This document shows, one piece after another, positions 19,976-26,366 of a DNA stretch of 26,366 nt. A program made the translations under genes and the position numbers. The number at the start of each line of letters is the position of its first letter. Within the stretch, counting starts at the first letter, position 1. This stretch comes from GWA1-54-12 sp964489845 (GTDB lineage Bacteria > Patescibacteriota > Minisyncoccia > UBA6257 > GWB1-50-10): assembly GCA_964489845.1 (NCBI GenBank), contig CAZAZV010000010.1, positions 1 to 26,366 on the forward strand, read 5' to 3'. The notes under the pieces are model-generated. The model was not told the DNA's origin and ran no database searches. It saw only the letters and a program-made list of their open reading frames with translations.

Positions 19976-21641
19976 ACGTCTGTTTCCATATGATGGGTCC
20001 CGTGAGGCGGGTTACTTCCTCGAGTGCGGTTGTGCCTTGTAGCGCTTTCAATACGCCGTCTTCCTGCATAGTCACCATTCCTTCCCGCTCCGCGAGCTCC
20101 GCAATTCTCGTTTCTGGCGGATTTTCGTAAATGGCGCTCTCGATTGCTTTCGTGACAAGGAACAGTTCGAAGATGGATATTCTCCCGTGATAGCCGGTGC
20201 CGCCGCACACATCGCATCCCACTGGCTCGTAGAGGTGATACGAAGCATACGGTTCTTTCGCGACCCGCGGGGGAAGGTTCTGGAAGAACGTCTTTATGTT
20301 TTCGCGCATCTCATCGTCCGGCCGCACCTCTTTCTTGCAATGCTCGCAGAGTTTCCGCACGAGGCGTTGCGCGATGACGAGCGAAAGCGAGGGACCGAGC
20401 GTGTTCGGTTTCACGCCGAGCTCCAAAAGCCGCGGGATAGCGCCGACGGCGCTGTTCGTGTGCAGCGTTGAGAAGACGATGTGCCCGGTCAAGGCCGCGT
20501 TCATCGCCATTTCCGCGGTTTCTTTGTCCCGGATTTCTCCCACAAGGATGACGTCGGGGTCTTGCCGCAGTATTGAGCGCAGTCCGGAGGCGAAGGTGTA
20601 GCCGGCACCGGGGTCGGTTTGCGTCTGTGACACGCCTTCGAGGTGGTACTCGATCGGATCCTCGACGGTGATGACTTTTATCTCGGGGCGCACCTTGTAC
20701 GCGAGAAAGCTGTAGAGCGTGGTGGTTTTTCCCGAGCCCGTCGGGCCGGTATTGAGGATGAGACCATTCGGTTTCTCAAGCTCTGCCTTGATGATCGCGA
20801 GATCGTCGGGGCGCCACCCGAGTTCTTCCATGTTAATTTTCAAGGCGTTCGGGTCGAGGAGTCGCATCACTGCCGTTTCGCCGTATTCCGAGGGGAGGAC
20901 AGACGTCCGTATCTCGATCGCCCGGCCGGGAAGCGAAACGGTGAATCGGCCGTCTTGCGGTTCTTCGGTGATGTTGAGCTTCAATTCCGAAAGCAGTTTG
21001 ATGCGCGTCACGAGCGCATGGTGGATGGCGGGGGTTATTCCTTTCGTGATGACATGGAGCATACCGTCGACGCGGAGGCGCAGCACCGAACCGTCCTTCA
21101 CGGGTTCCAGGTGTATGTCCGAGGCGCGGAGCGCGACGGCGCCACCGAGAATGACCTCCAACACGTGTGAAATGAGCGGGCTCTCGAACTCGGTGATTGC
21201 TTTCTCAAGCGCCGCAGCGGTTTTTATTTCTTTGTTGATGCGTTCGATGTGCTCCGCGTCGATATTGACGCCGCTCCCGAGTTCTTCGCTTTCCTTCTTA
21301 ATGTACGCGTAGTGGTGCCAGGCGTGCTCCAAGCCATACTCGGTCGTGACAACGACCGTCAGTTCGTATTTCTGCTTGAGTTCGTCGATTAATTTCCGCG
21401 TTTCTGCGAGGCGCGGGTCGTAGACGGCGAGTATGAGGCGCTTCTTCACGATTTGCACCGGAACAGCGCGCGCCGCGCGCGCAATCAGTTCGCTCACCAT
21501 CTGCATCGCCTGTATTTCCGTCGGCGTCGTTACCGAAACGAGATTGAGATAGTCAAGACCCACCTCCTCCGCTCTGCGCTGTGCAGCTCGTTCTTCGGCT
21601 TCGCGCCGTTCCTTTGCGAGGAGTTCGTCGAGTTCCGGCAT
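19974..21641 (-). CDS. pilB: Type IV pilus assembly / type II secretion ATPase PilB/GspE
   Basis: 555 residues. The N-terminus is helical and highly charged (1-30), followed by an MshEN-like domain (about 28-105). The ATPase core has the LRASDIHLEP segment (Asp box region, about 171-180), Walker A GPTGSGKT at 299-306, VEDPIEY, and Walker B VILVGEIRD around 364-372. A zinc-binding tetracysteine (C432, C435, C476, C479) is typical of PilB/GspE and absent from the retraction ATPase PilT. The enzyme powers pilin assembly at the membrane. Other pilus genes are not adjacent here, so it may serve pili encoded elsewhere. A TTGACA promoter lies just upstream. Confidence 0.95.
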   Translation of the reverse strand: MPELDELLAKERREAEERAAQRRAEEVGLDYLNLVSVTTPTEIQAMQMVSELIARAARAVPVQIVKKRLILAVYDPRLAETRKLIDELKQKYELTVVVTTEYGLEHAWHHYAYIKKESEELGSGVNIDAEHIERINKEIKTAAALEKAITEFESPLISHVLEVILGGAVALRASDIHLEPVKDGSVLRLRVDGMLHVITKGITPAIHHALVTRIKLLSELKLNITEEPQDGRFTVSLPGRAIEIRTSVLPSEYGETAVMRLLDPNALKINMEELGWRPDDLAIIKAELEKPNGLILNTGPTGSGKTTTLYSFLAYKVRPEIKVITVEDPIEYHLEGVSQTQTDPGAGYTFASGLRSILRQDPDVILVGEIRDKETAEMAMNAALTGHIVFSTLHTNSAVGAIPRLLELGVKPNTLGPSLSLVIAQRLVRKLCEHCKKEVRPDDEMRENIKTFFQNLPPRVAKEPYASYHLYEPVGCDVCGGTGYHGRISIFELFLVTKAIESAIYENPPETRIAELAEREGMVTMQEDGVLKALQGTTALEEVTRLTGPIIWKQT

Positions 21642-21649
21642 TTGTCTTT

Positions 21650-21679
21650 AGCGTAGCGCTTTTCTTCGCACTGTGTCAA
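21650..21679 (-). promoter_or_regulatory. Promoter of pilB
   Basis: On the minus strand a perfect TTGACA (21679-21674), an 18-base spacer and TACGCT (21655-21650). The ATG at 21641 is 8 bases beyond, giving an essentially leaderless mRNA. It overlaps the leader region of the divergent holA gene. Confidence 0.55.
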
Positions 21680-21688
21680 AATAACCGT

Positions 21689-22489
21689 GTGATTCTGTAC
21701 TGTTTCGGGGACGACGTATATCGGCGCGGCGAGAAGGTTCGAGAACTCACCGCTTCCTATCGCGCGAAAAATCCCGATGGAGCCCTCTCTGTCGTTGATT
21801 TCGATGAAGCAGCGGAGCGCGTCGGCGACGCGGTTGAATTTTTGAGGCAACCGGCGCTCTTCGCCGGCAAAAAACTCCTCTCCGCGCGCGGCGGCGCGCA
21901 CGTTTCGGACCAGGAATGGGTTCGCGCATTGAAAGCGTTCCTTGACGACGAGCAGGTTTTTATTCTTATCTCCGATGCCGGGAAGCCCGTCAAGCAGTTA
22001 TCATTCCTTGCGAAGCCGCCCGTGCGCCGTTTCGAATTCGGCAAGCTCGAAGGAATGGAACTCGGGGCATTCATTCGCTCGGTTGCCGCGGAGCGCGGCG
22101 TGACATTTTCCACCGACGCACTGTTGTTTCTCTGTGCGTACGTCGAGTCGCAGGCGGAGCGAAGTTTTTCCGCGGTGCGCGAAATCGAAAAAGCGTCGTT
22201 CCTCCCTCAGCCCGTCCCCAAGGGCGCGCTTGCAGAACTGACGCACTGGCGGAAGGAAGGAACGTTTTTCGACGACACGCTCGCGCTCGTGAAGGCGCAG
22301 CAGGTGGGGGAGCGGCTCGTGCTCCTCGAGCAATTGTTTTCCCGGCGGGAAGACAACGAGTACGTATTCAATATGCTTGCGACACTCGCGCGGGGTGAGG
22401 GCGCACAAAAACTTGCGGCATACGATGTATGCCGCAAGTCGGGAGCACTGGAAGTGGAAGAAGCGCTTCTAGGCTTTGCGCTCAGTTGA
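21689..22489 (+). CDS. holA: DNA polymerase III delta subunit (clamp loader), short
   Basis: 266 residues from a GTG at 21689. Upstream codons in this frame run antisense into pilB, while homology begins at ILYCFGDDVYRR. The pattern of HolA is visible: an N-terminal strand with GDD, SVVDFDEA, a FLRQPALFAGKKLL segment (family: sLFxxkrlv), VFILISDAGKPVK, then FEFGKLEGMELGAFIRSVAAERG and a helical C-terminal part that replaces the collar domain. No Walker A is present, as expected for delta. The family is usually about 330-340 residues, so the collar is trimmed. Delta opens the DnaN ring. The 3' end overlaps the convergent rpsT by 21 bases. Confidence 0.8.
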   Translation: MILYCFGDDVYRRGEKVRELTASYRAKNPDGALSVVDFDEAAERVGDAVEFLRQPALFAGKKLLSARGGAHVSDQEWVRALKAFLDDEQVFILISDAGKPVKQLSFLAKPPVRRFEFGKLEGMELGAFIRSVAAERGVTFSTDALLFLCAYVESQAERSFSAVREIEKASFLPQPVPKGALAELTHWRKEGTFFDDTLALVKAQQVGERLVLLEQLFSRREDNEYVFNMLATLARGEGAQKLAAYDVCRKSGALEVEEALLGFALS

Positions 22490-22735
22490 CGCTCTCGTCA
22501 CGCGCGATTTGATACGATTCGCTTTGTTCTTCGCGATGCGGTGCTTCTTCGCCATCTTGTCTACCGTTTTGTAGAGCTGGGGCAGGAGTTTCTGCGCCTC
22601 GTCTTTCTTTCCGCTCGCGGCGAGTTCCCGCGTTTCTTTCATAAGACGCTTCATGCGCATTTTCCAGACGCGGTTTCCCGCGTTCCGCCGCGCGCTTTTC
22701 CGCAGTTCTTTTCGTGCCGATGCCAAGTTTGGCAT
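22469..22735 (-). CDS. rpsT: 30S ribosomal protein S20
   Basis: 88 residues, normal length. It is very basic and helical, with the family pattern MPNLASARKELRKSARRNAG at the N-terminus, a central RMKRLMKETRE helix, and VDKMAKKHRIAKNKANRIKS near the end. S20 binds 16S rRNA early in small subunit assembly. The holA-rpsT neighbourhood is common in bacteria. Here the genes are convergent and their ends overlap by 21 bases. A TTGACA promoter precedes it and no Shine-Dalgarno is seen. Confidence 0.96.
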   Translation of the reverse strand: MPNLASARKELRKSARRNAGNRVWKMRMKRLMKETRELAASGKKDEAQKLLPQLYKTVDKMAKKHRIAKNKANRIKSRVTRASTERKA

Positions 22736-22744
22736 AACGGGATA

Positions 22745-22774
22745 ACTCTACCGTATTACCGCAGTCCCTGTCAA
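22745..22774 (-). promoter_or_regulatory. Promoter of rpsT
   Basis: On the minus strand a perfect TTGACA (22774-22769), an 18-base spacer and TAGAGT (22750-22745). The ATG at 22735 follows 9 bases later, so the leader would be only a few bases. Confidence 0.6.
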
Positions 22775-22785
22775 TGGAAATAAGG

Positions 22786-22806
22786 AGCGGCACGTTATGT
22801 GCCGCT
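22786..22806 (-). terminator. Terminator hairpin overlapping the lipoprotein stop codon
   Basis: A perfect 8-bp stem AGCGGCAC / GTGCCGCT (22806-22799 and 22793-22786 on the minus strand) with a 5-base loop. The TAA stop of the lipoprotein gene lies in the loop and the 5' arm encodes its last residues. The following CCTTATTT is a weak T-tract. Confidence 0.6.
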
Positions 22807-23562
22807 TAGAATTACCTGCCTCGCTGCGGGATAGACCGGCGAAGTGGTAAACACGAGAAACTCGTCTTTGACGAAACGCCCCCCATCTAGATACCGCGCT
22901 TGGATGTAGAAGTTGCCCGGCTGCTGATAATAGAACTGCTGCACTTGGGTGATATAGATATTGCCGGGCCTCAACGTCACTGGTTCCTTCTTACTCCACC
23001 AGGTCATGCCGACGGCGCTTTTCCTCCCCTTCAATTCCACGTCGTATCGCGAGTTGTTCACGATTTGCACCGTGAGCATCCCTTGCGTGAAGGTGTGCGC
23101 GAAGTGCACGATGCGCGGGAATCCCGCGAGCTTCGGCGTCGTGAGGGCGATGGTTGGTTGCTTCACGAAGGCGATGTCCTGCGATGTGATGACCCACACG
23201 CTCGCTCTCCCTTGCAGAAGCGGCACGATCGTGTGTGCTGCGCCGACGTATTCGCTCCGCGACGTGACGCCGTTCCCGGCGTACTCGTACATCAGGGCGA
23301 TGAGCGGTTCCGGTTGCCCGTTTTGGGGGACAAACTCCAGCGCCTCCGCCGTCTCGCCGCGTCCGAGCGTCGTCGAGTAACGGTTTGTCGCAAATATGAC
23401 TGCGACAAATGGCGTGTTGTTCATGACCTGAAGGTTCGCGCGCGGTTCACCCAGGCCCAGGAAGGTCGGGAATCTGACTTGATACGTTACGTACGACGCG
23501 CAGCTTGAGAGCGTGAAAGTTACGAAAAGCAGTACCCCTACTGCTCCACACATCCGTTTCAT
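22795..23562 (-). CDS. Putative lipoprotein, unknown function
   Basis: 255 residues from the ATG at 23562, chosen because GAGGAGG lies 6 bases upstream and a proper lipoprotein signal follows: basic start, hydrophobic core, and lipobox LSSC with the acylated Cys at residue 21. The mature protein is beta-rich with many Val, Thr and aromatic residues (for example WWSKKEP, QFYYQQPGNFYIQARY) and no catalytic motif that I recognise. It would be anchored on the outer face of the membrane. It is a monocistronic minus-strand gene between rpsT and ileS, ending in its own hairpin. The good Shine-Dalgarno sets it apart from most genes here. Confidence 0.78.
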   Translation of the reverse strand: MKRMCGAVGVLLFVTFTLSSCASYVTYQVRFPTFLGLGEPRANLQVMNNTPFVAVIFATNRYSTTLGRGETAEALEFVPQNGQPEPLIALMYEYAGNGVTSRSEYVGAAHTIVPLLQGRASVWVITSQDIAFVKQPTIALTTPKLAGFPRIVHFAHTFTQGMLTVQIVNNSRYDVELKGRKSAVGMTWWSKKEPVTLRPGNIYITQVQQFYYQQPGNFYIQARYLDGGRFVKDEFLVFTTSPVYPAARQVILSGT

Positions 23563-23568
23563 GTGGTT

Positions 23569-23575
23569 CCTCCTC
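23569..23575 (-). promoter_or_regulatory. Strong Shine-Dalgarno of the lipoprotein gene
   Basis: GAGGAGG on the minus strand, 6 bases before the ATG at 23562. It decides the start in favour of the lipobox-bearing form over an upstream ATG at 23628, and is the clearest ribosome binding site in the window. Confidence 0.8.
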
Positions 23576-23692
23576 GTGTCGTTTTCGTCCGCGTTTTGAT
23601 GACAATGAACGTGTGCACAATCGAACATCCATATCCTGCCACGTTATACACCTTTAGTCAATTTGCGCTTTTCATCATCGCTTCGGTGATGG

Positions 23693-23698
23693 TACGAT
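23693..23698 (+). promoter_or_regulatory. Possible -10 box (TACGAT) of ileS
   Basis: TACGAT ends 6 bases before the ileS ATG, the same spacing as before 2257 and 13144. No convincing -35 is present (TTTCAT at 23670-23675 with a 17-base spacer). A small hairpin with a TTCG loop sits in the spacer. Confidence 0.3.
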
Positions 23699-23704
23699 TG
23701 AGAT

Positions 23705-26366
23705 ATGCTGCGCAACATAAAGCAGTTCTCGCTACCGGAACTTGAGGAGAGGGTGCTCGAGTTTTGGCGGACGAACCACGTGTTTCAGGTGCTCGAAAAG
23801 GCGCGGAAGGACCGTAAACGATTCATTTTTTTCGAAGGGCCGCCGACGGCGAACGGGCAGCCGGGCATTCACCACGTGCTTTCCCGCGCGTTCAAGGACA
23901 TTATCCTGCGGTATCAGACGATGCGGGGGAAGTACGTGCTTCGCCGCGCGGGGTGGGACACGCACGGCCTTCCCGTCGAGCTCGAGGTCGAGAAGAAACT
24001 TGGCTTGAATTCGAAGAAGGACATTGAGACGTACGGTATCGCGGCGTTCAACGCGAAGTGCCGCGAGTCGGTGTGGGAGTACCAGGACGAGTGGGAGCGC
24101 CTTACCGAGCGCATGGGATTTTGGCTCGACATGGAGCACCCGTACATCACGTACGAGAATTCATACCTGGAATCTGTCTGGTGGATTCTGAAAGAATTGT
24201 GGCGGAAGAAGCTTTTGTACAGGGGATACAAGGTGGTGCCGTGGTGTCCGCGGTGCGGGACGGCGCTCTCGTCGCACGAGCTTGCCCAGGGATACGCGGA
24301 GACAACGGACGACTCGGTGTACGTGAAGTTCAAAGTTGTCGGCAGGGACAACACGTACCTCGTTTCATGGACCACTACGCCGTGGACGCTGCCGGGAAAC
24401 GTCGCGCTTGCGGTGGGTGAGGCGATGGAGTATGCGGAGACGGAACGGAATGGCGAGCGGTTGATTTATGCGACGGGCACGCCGTTTGCCGGACAATTCA
24501 AGGGCGCGCCGGAGCGGCGCCTCAAGGGCAAGGAGCTCGTTAATCTTTCTTACGAGCCACTCTTCGACGTACCGGCACTGCGGGAAGACAAGAAAGCATA
24601 CCACGTGTATGCGGCTCCGTTCGTTACGACGGAAGACGGCACCGGTATTGTGCACACCGCCGTGATGTACGGCGCCGACGACTACGAGCTCGGTGTCAAA
24701 GTCGGGCTGCCCCAGTACCACCTCGTGTTGCCCGACGGGACATTTAACGGTGACGTTCCCGGGCTTCAGGGAATGTTTGTGAAGTCGAAGGAGACGGAAG
24801 AGAAAATCATCGCCCATCTCAAGGAACGCGGCGCGCTTCTCAAGGAGGAACCGTACAGGCACGAGTACCCGTTTTGCTGGCGGTGCGATACGCCCGTCAT
24901 CTACTATGCCCGCGATTCGTGGTTCATCGCGATGAGCGGTCTCCAGAATAAGCTTTTGAAAACCAACGAGCGCATCAGCTGGATGCCGGCCTCGACGGGG
25001 AGCGGACGCTTCGCCGAGTGGCTTAAGGGCGCGAAGGATTGGGCACTCTCGCGCGAGCGGTACTGGGGAACGCCGCTTCCGGTATGGGAGTGCTCGTCGT
25101 GCGGCAAGCGGGAAATCGTCGGGAGCTTCGCGGAGCTCTCCGAACGCGTCGGCGGCGCGCGGAACGAGTATGTTCTGATGCGCCACGCCGAGGCGGAGCA
25201 TAACGTGCACGGTCTCGCGAGCACCGACAAGAGCGCGGACCGCTATCTGCTCACCGAGCAGGGGAGAATCGAGGCGCGGGCGGCAGGGAAGGAGCTGAAG
25301 AAAAAACATCTCACCCCCGACCTTATCATTGCCTCCGATTTTCTGCGGACGAAAGAGACCGCGGAGCTCGTCGGCACGGAAGTCGGTGCGGAGGTTGTAC
25401 TCGATGAGCGTTTGCGGGAAATACGACTTACGGGCATGGAGGGGGAGTTGCTTGCGTCGTACCACGCCCACTTCAGGAACGAGCGCGAGCGGTTTTCCCG
25501 GAAGGTCCGTGACGGAGACGAAACCTTGCGCGATGTGGCGGTGCGCGTGAACGAATTGTTTCAGGAACTCGAAGAAAAGCATCGCGGCAAGCGGATTCTC
25601 CTCGTCACGCACGAGGATGTTGCGTGGATGCTCGAGGCAGTGCTCGCGGGGTGGAGCGAGGAGCAAGCAGCTTCCGAAAAGGAACGACGGGGATATATGT
25701 ATCGCACCGGAGAGCTCCGCGCCGCGCAGGCGCTTTCGCTCCCGCACGGGCAATACGGACTCGCCGATTTCCACCGGCCGTTCATTGACGAGGTGCGCTT
25801 TGATTGCACATGTGGCGGAACTATGCGGCGCGTGCCCGAAGTCATTGATGTATGGTTCGATTCCGGCGCGATGCCGTACGCGCAGTGGCACTATCCGTTT
25901 GAACATGCGGCACTCATCGACAAGCGCGAACAGTTCCCCGCCGATTACATCTCCGAAGCCGTTGACCAGACGAGGGGATGGTTCTATACCCTGCTCGCAG
26001 TTTCCGTCGCTCTCGGGCGCGGCGAGCCGTATCGGCATGTCATTTCCCTCGGTCACGTACTCGATACGTACGGCAGGAAGATGAGCAAGACGAGGGGCAA
26101 TGCGGTGCGTCCGCAAGAGGCGTTCCAAAAATTCGGCGTCGATGCGATCCGCTGGTATTTCTATACCGTCAATCCCGCCGGCGAGCCGAAACGATTCGAC
26201 GAGCAGGAAATTACGAAAGTGCTGCGGGGCCCGATTATGCTCCTCTACAACTCATTCGTGTTTTGGAATACGTATCCGGCGAAGCGCGCGAATACCGCAC
26301 CGTCGCCCCACGTACTTGACCGCTGGATTTTGTCCCGATGCGGAGCAACCGTCGCCGCGGCGACGG
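23705..26366 (+). CDS. ileS: Isoleucyl-tRNA synthetase with an inserted histidine-phosphatase domain (3' partial)
   Basis: The frame is open without a stop from the ATG at 23705 to the window edge (887 codons visible). Class I signatures: GIHHVL at 54-59 as the HIGH motif, GWDTHGLPVE, WTTTPWTLPG and GTGIVHTA of the CP1 editing domain, and KMSKT at 792-796. DTHGLPVE and the GIHHV form point to IleRS of the second bacterial/eukaryote-like type rather than ValRS or LeuRS. It charges tRNA-Ile with isoleucine. Between C463/C466 and C701/C703, which normally lie close together in a zinc-ribbon-like element, about 195 extra residues form a complete histidine-phosphatase domain (R493, H494, R548, E572, H636). 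The anticodon-binding region lies mostly beyond the window. No Shine-Dalgarno is seen. Confidence 0.96.
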   Translation, partial: MLRNIKQFSLPELEERVLEFWRTNHVFQVLEKARKDRKRFIFFEGPPTANGQPGIHHVLSRAFKDIILRYQTMRGKYVLRRAGWDTHGLPVELEVEKKLGLNSKKDIETYGIAAFNAKCRESVWEYQDEWERLTERMGFWLDMEHPYITYENSYLESVWWILKELWRKKLLYRGYKVVPWCPRCGTALSSHELAQGYAETTDDSVYVKFKVVGRDNTYLVSWTTTPWTLPGNVALAVGEAMEYAETERNGERLIYATGTPFAGQFKGAPERRLKGKELVNLSYEPLFDVPALREDKKAYHVYAAPFVTTEDGTGIVHTAVMYGADDYELGVKVGLPQYHLVLPDGTFNGDVPGLQGMFVKSKETEEKIIAHLKERGALLKEEPYRHEYPFCWRCDTPVIYYARDSWFIAMSGLQNKLLKTNERISWMPASTGSGRFAEWLKGAKDWALSRERYWGTPLPVWECSSCGKREIVGSFAELSERVGGARNEYVLMRHAEAEHNVHGLASTDKSADRYLLTEQGRIEARAAGKELKKKHLTPDLIIASDFLRTKETAELVGTEVGAEVVLDERLREIRLTGMEGELLASYHAHFRNERERFSRKVRDGDETLRDVAVRVNELFQELEEKHRGKRILLVTHEDVAWMLEAVLAGWSEEQAASEKERRGYMYRTGELRAAQALSLPHGQYGLADFHRPFIDEVRFDCTCGGTMRRVPEVIDVWFDSGAMPYAQWHYPFEHAALIDKREQFPADYISEAVDQTRGWFYTLLAVSVALGRGEPYRHVISLGHVLDTYGRKMSKTRGNAVRPQEAFQKFGVDAIRWYFYTVNPAGEPKRFDEQEITKVLRGPIMLLYNSFVFWNTYPAKRANTAPSPHVLDRWILSRCGATVAAAT
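25160..25765 (+). other. Histidine-phosphatase (PGM-like) domain inserted in IleRS
   Basis: About residues 487-687 of the ileS product. It starts with YVLMRHAEAEHN, the RHG-type motif with Ala in place of Gly (R493, catalytic H494). It continues with LTEQGRIEARAAGKEL, PDLIIASDFLRTKETAEL (R548), LREIRLTGMEGE (E572) and ILLVTHEDV (second His, H636). This is the motif order of the histidine phosphatase superfamily (SixA, CobC, phosphoglycerate mutase). The synthetase resumes at ADFHRPFIDEV. The substrate is unknown. Confidence 0.92.

Noticed and set aside
25160..25765. Intein or mobile insertion in ileS
   Set aside because: There are no intein splicing motifs (N-terminal Cys/Ser block A, C-terminal HN) and no transposase or repeats at the junctions. 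The motifs match histidine phosphatase.
24365..26128. Long open frame (587 codons) on the minus strand opposite ileS
   Set aside because: It lies fully antisense to the well-supported IleRS frame. Its product is Arg/Glu/His-rich without recognisable domains, as expected from the GC-rich codon pattern of the plus strand.
1..26366. tRNA genes, rRNA, CRISPR arrays, insertion sequences
   Set aside because: Scanning by eye found no T-arm/CCA patterns of tRNAs, no rRNA-like stretches, no regularly spaced repeats and no transposase genes. A short or degenerate example could be missed without tools.

Overview
The window looks like a chromosomal segment of a Candidate Phyla Radiation (Patescibacteria) bacterium, most likely of the Parcubacteria group. 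This is inferred from gene content, not from a marker-gene tree. The evidence is a PrgI/VirB4/pilin-like type IV secretion-related cluster of the kind common in that lineage, very tight packing with ATGA and TAATG junctions, unusually short versions of conserved proteins (RnpA, YebC, HolA), a stand-alone 5'-3' exonuclease, and few Shine-Dalgarno sites. The standard code fits throughout; TGA is used only as a stop. By eye the DNA is GC-rich.

Layout. (1) 1-8070, plus strand: a secretion/conjugation-like cluster with the tail of a probable large membrane protein, a disordered acidic protein, PrgI, a two-gene VirB4 pair, a small membrane protein, an exported beta-rich protein, a pilin-like protein with a Cys-rich ectodomain, and a membrane-anchored beta-rich protein. 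(2) 8067-9569, minus strand: the conserved origin-proximal block jag, yidC, rnpA, rpmH. (3) 9570-12860, plus strand: dnaA, a probable oriC spacer, dnaN, ruvC. (4) 12902-18358, plus strand: a tiny extremely acidic protein and a terminator, then an operon of class A PBP, 5'-3' exonuclease, membrane histidine kinase and a shortened YebC. (5) 18359-19761, minus strand: ruvB and tsaE. (6) about 19801-19975, plus strand: a structured non-coding RNA gene with a near-consensus promoter and its own terminator. (7) 19974-23562: pilB (minus), holA (plus), rpsT (minus), a lipoprotein gene (minus). (8) 23705 to the end, plus strand: ileS, open across the window edge.

The most striking item is ileS. Its reading frame is uninterrupted and encodes an isoleucyl-tRNA synthetase with a complete histidine-phosphatase (phosphoglycerate-mutase-like) domain inserted between the two cysteine pairs of a zinc-ribbon-like element. 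All five expected catalytic residues are present. Other points of interest are the ncRNA, a repeated arrangement of -10 promoter elements a few bases before start codons (suggesting leaderless mRNAs), an rnpA frame that stays open across rpmH, and a YebC that lacks one of its domains.
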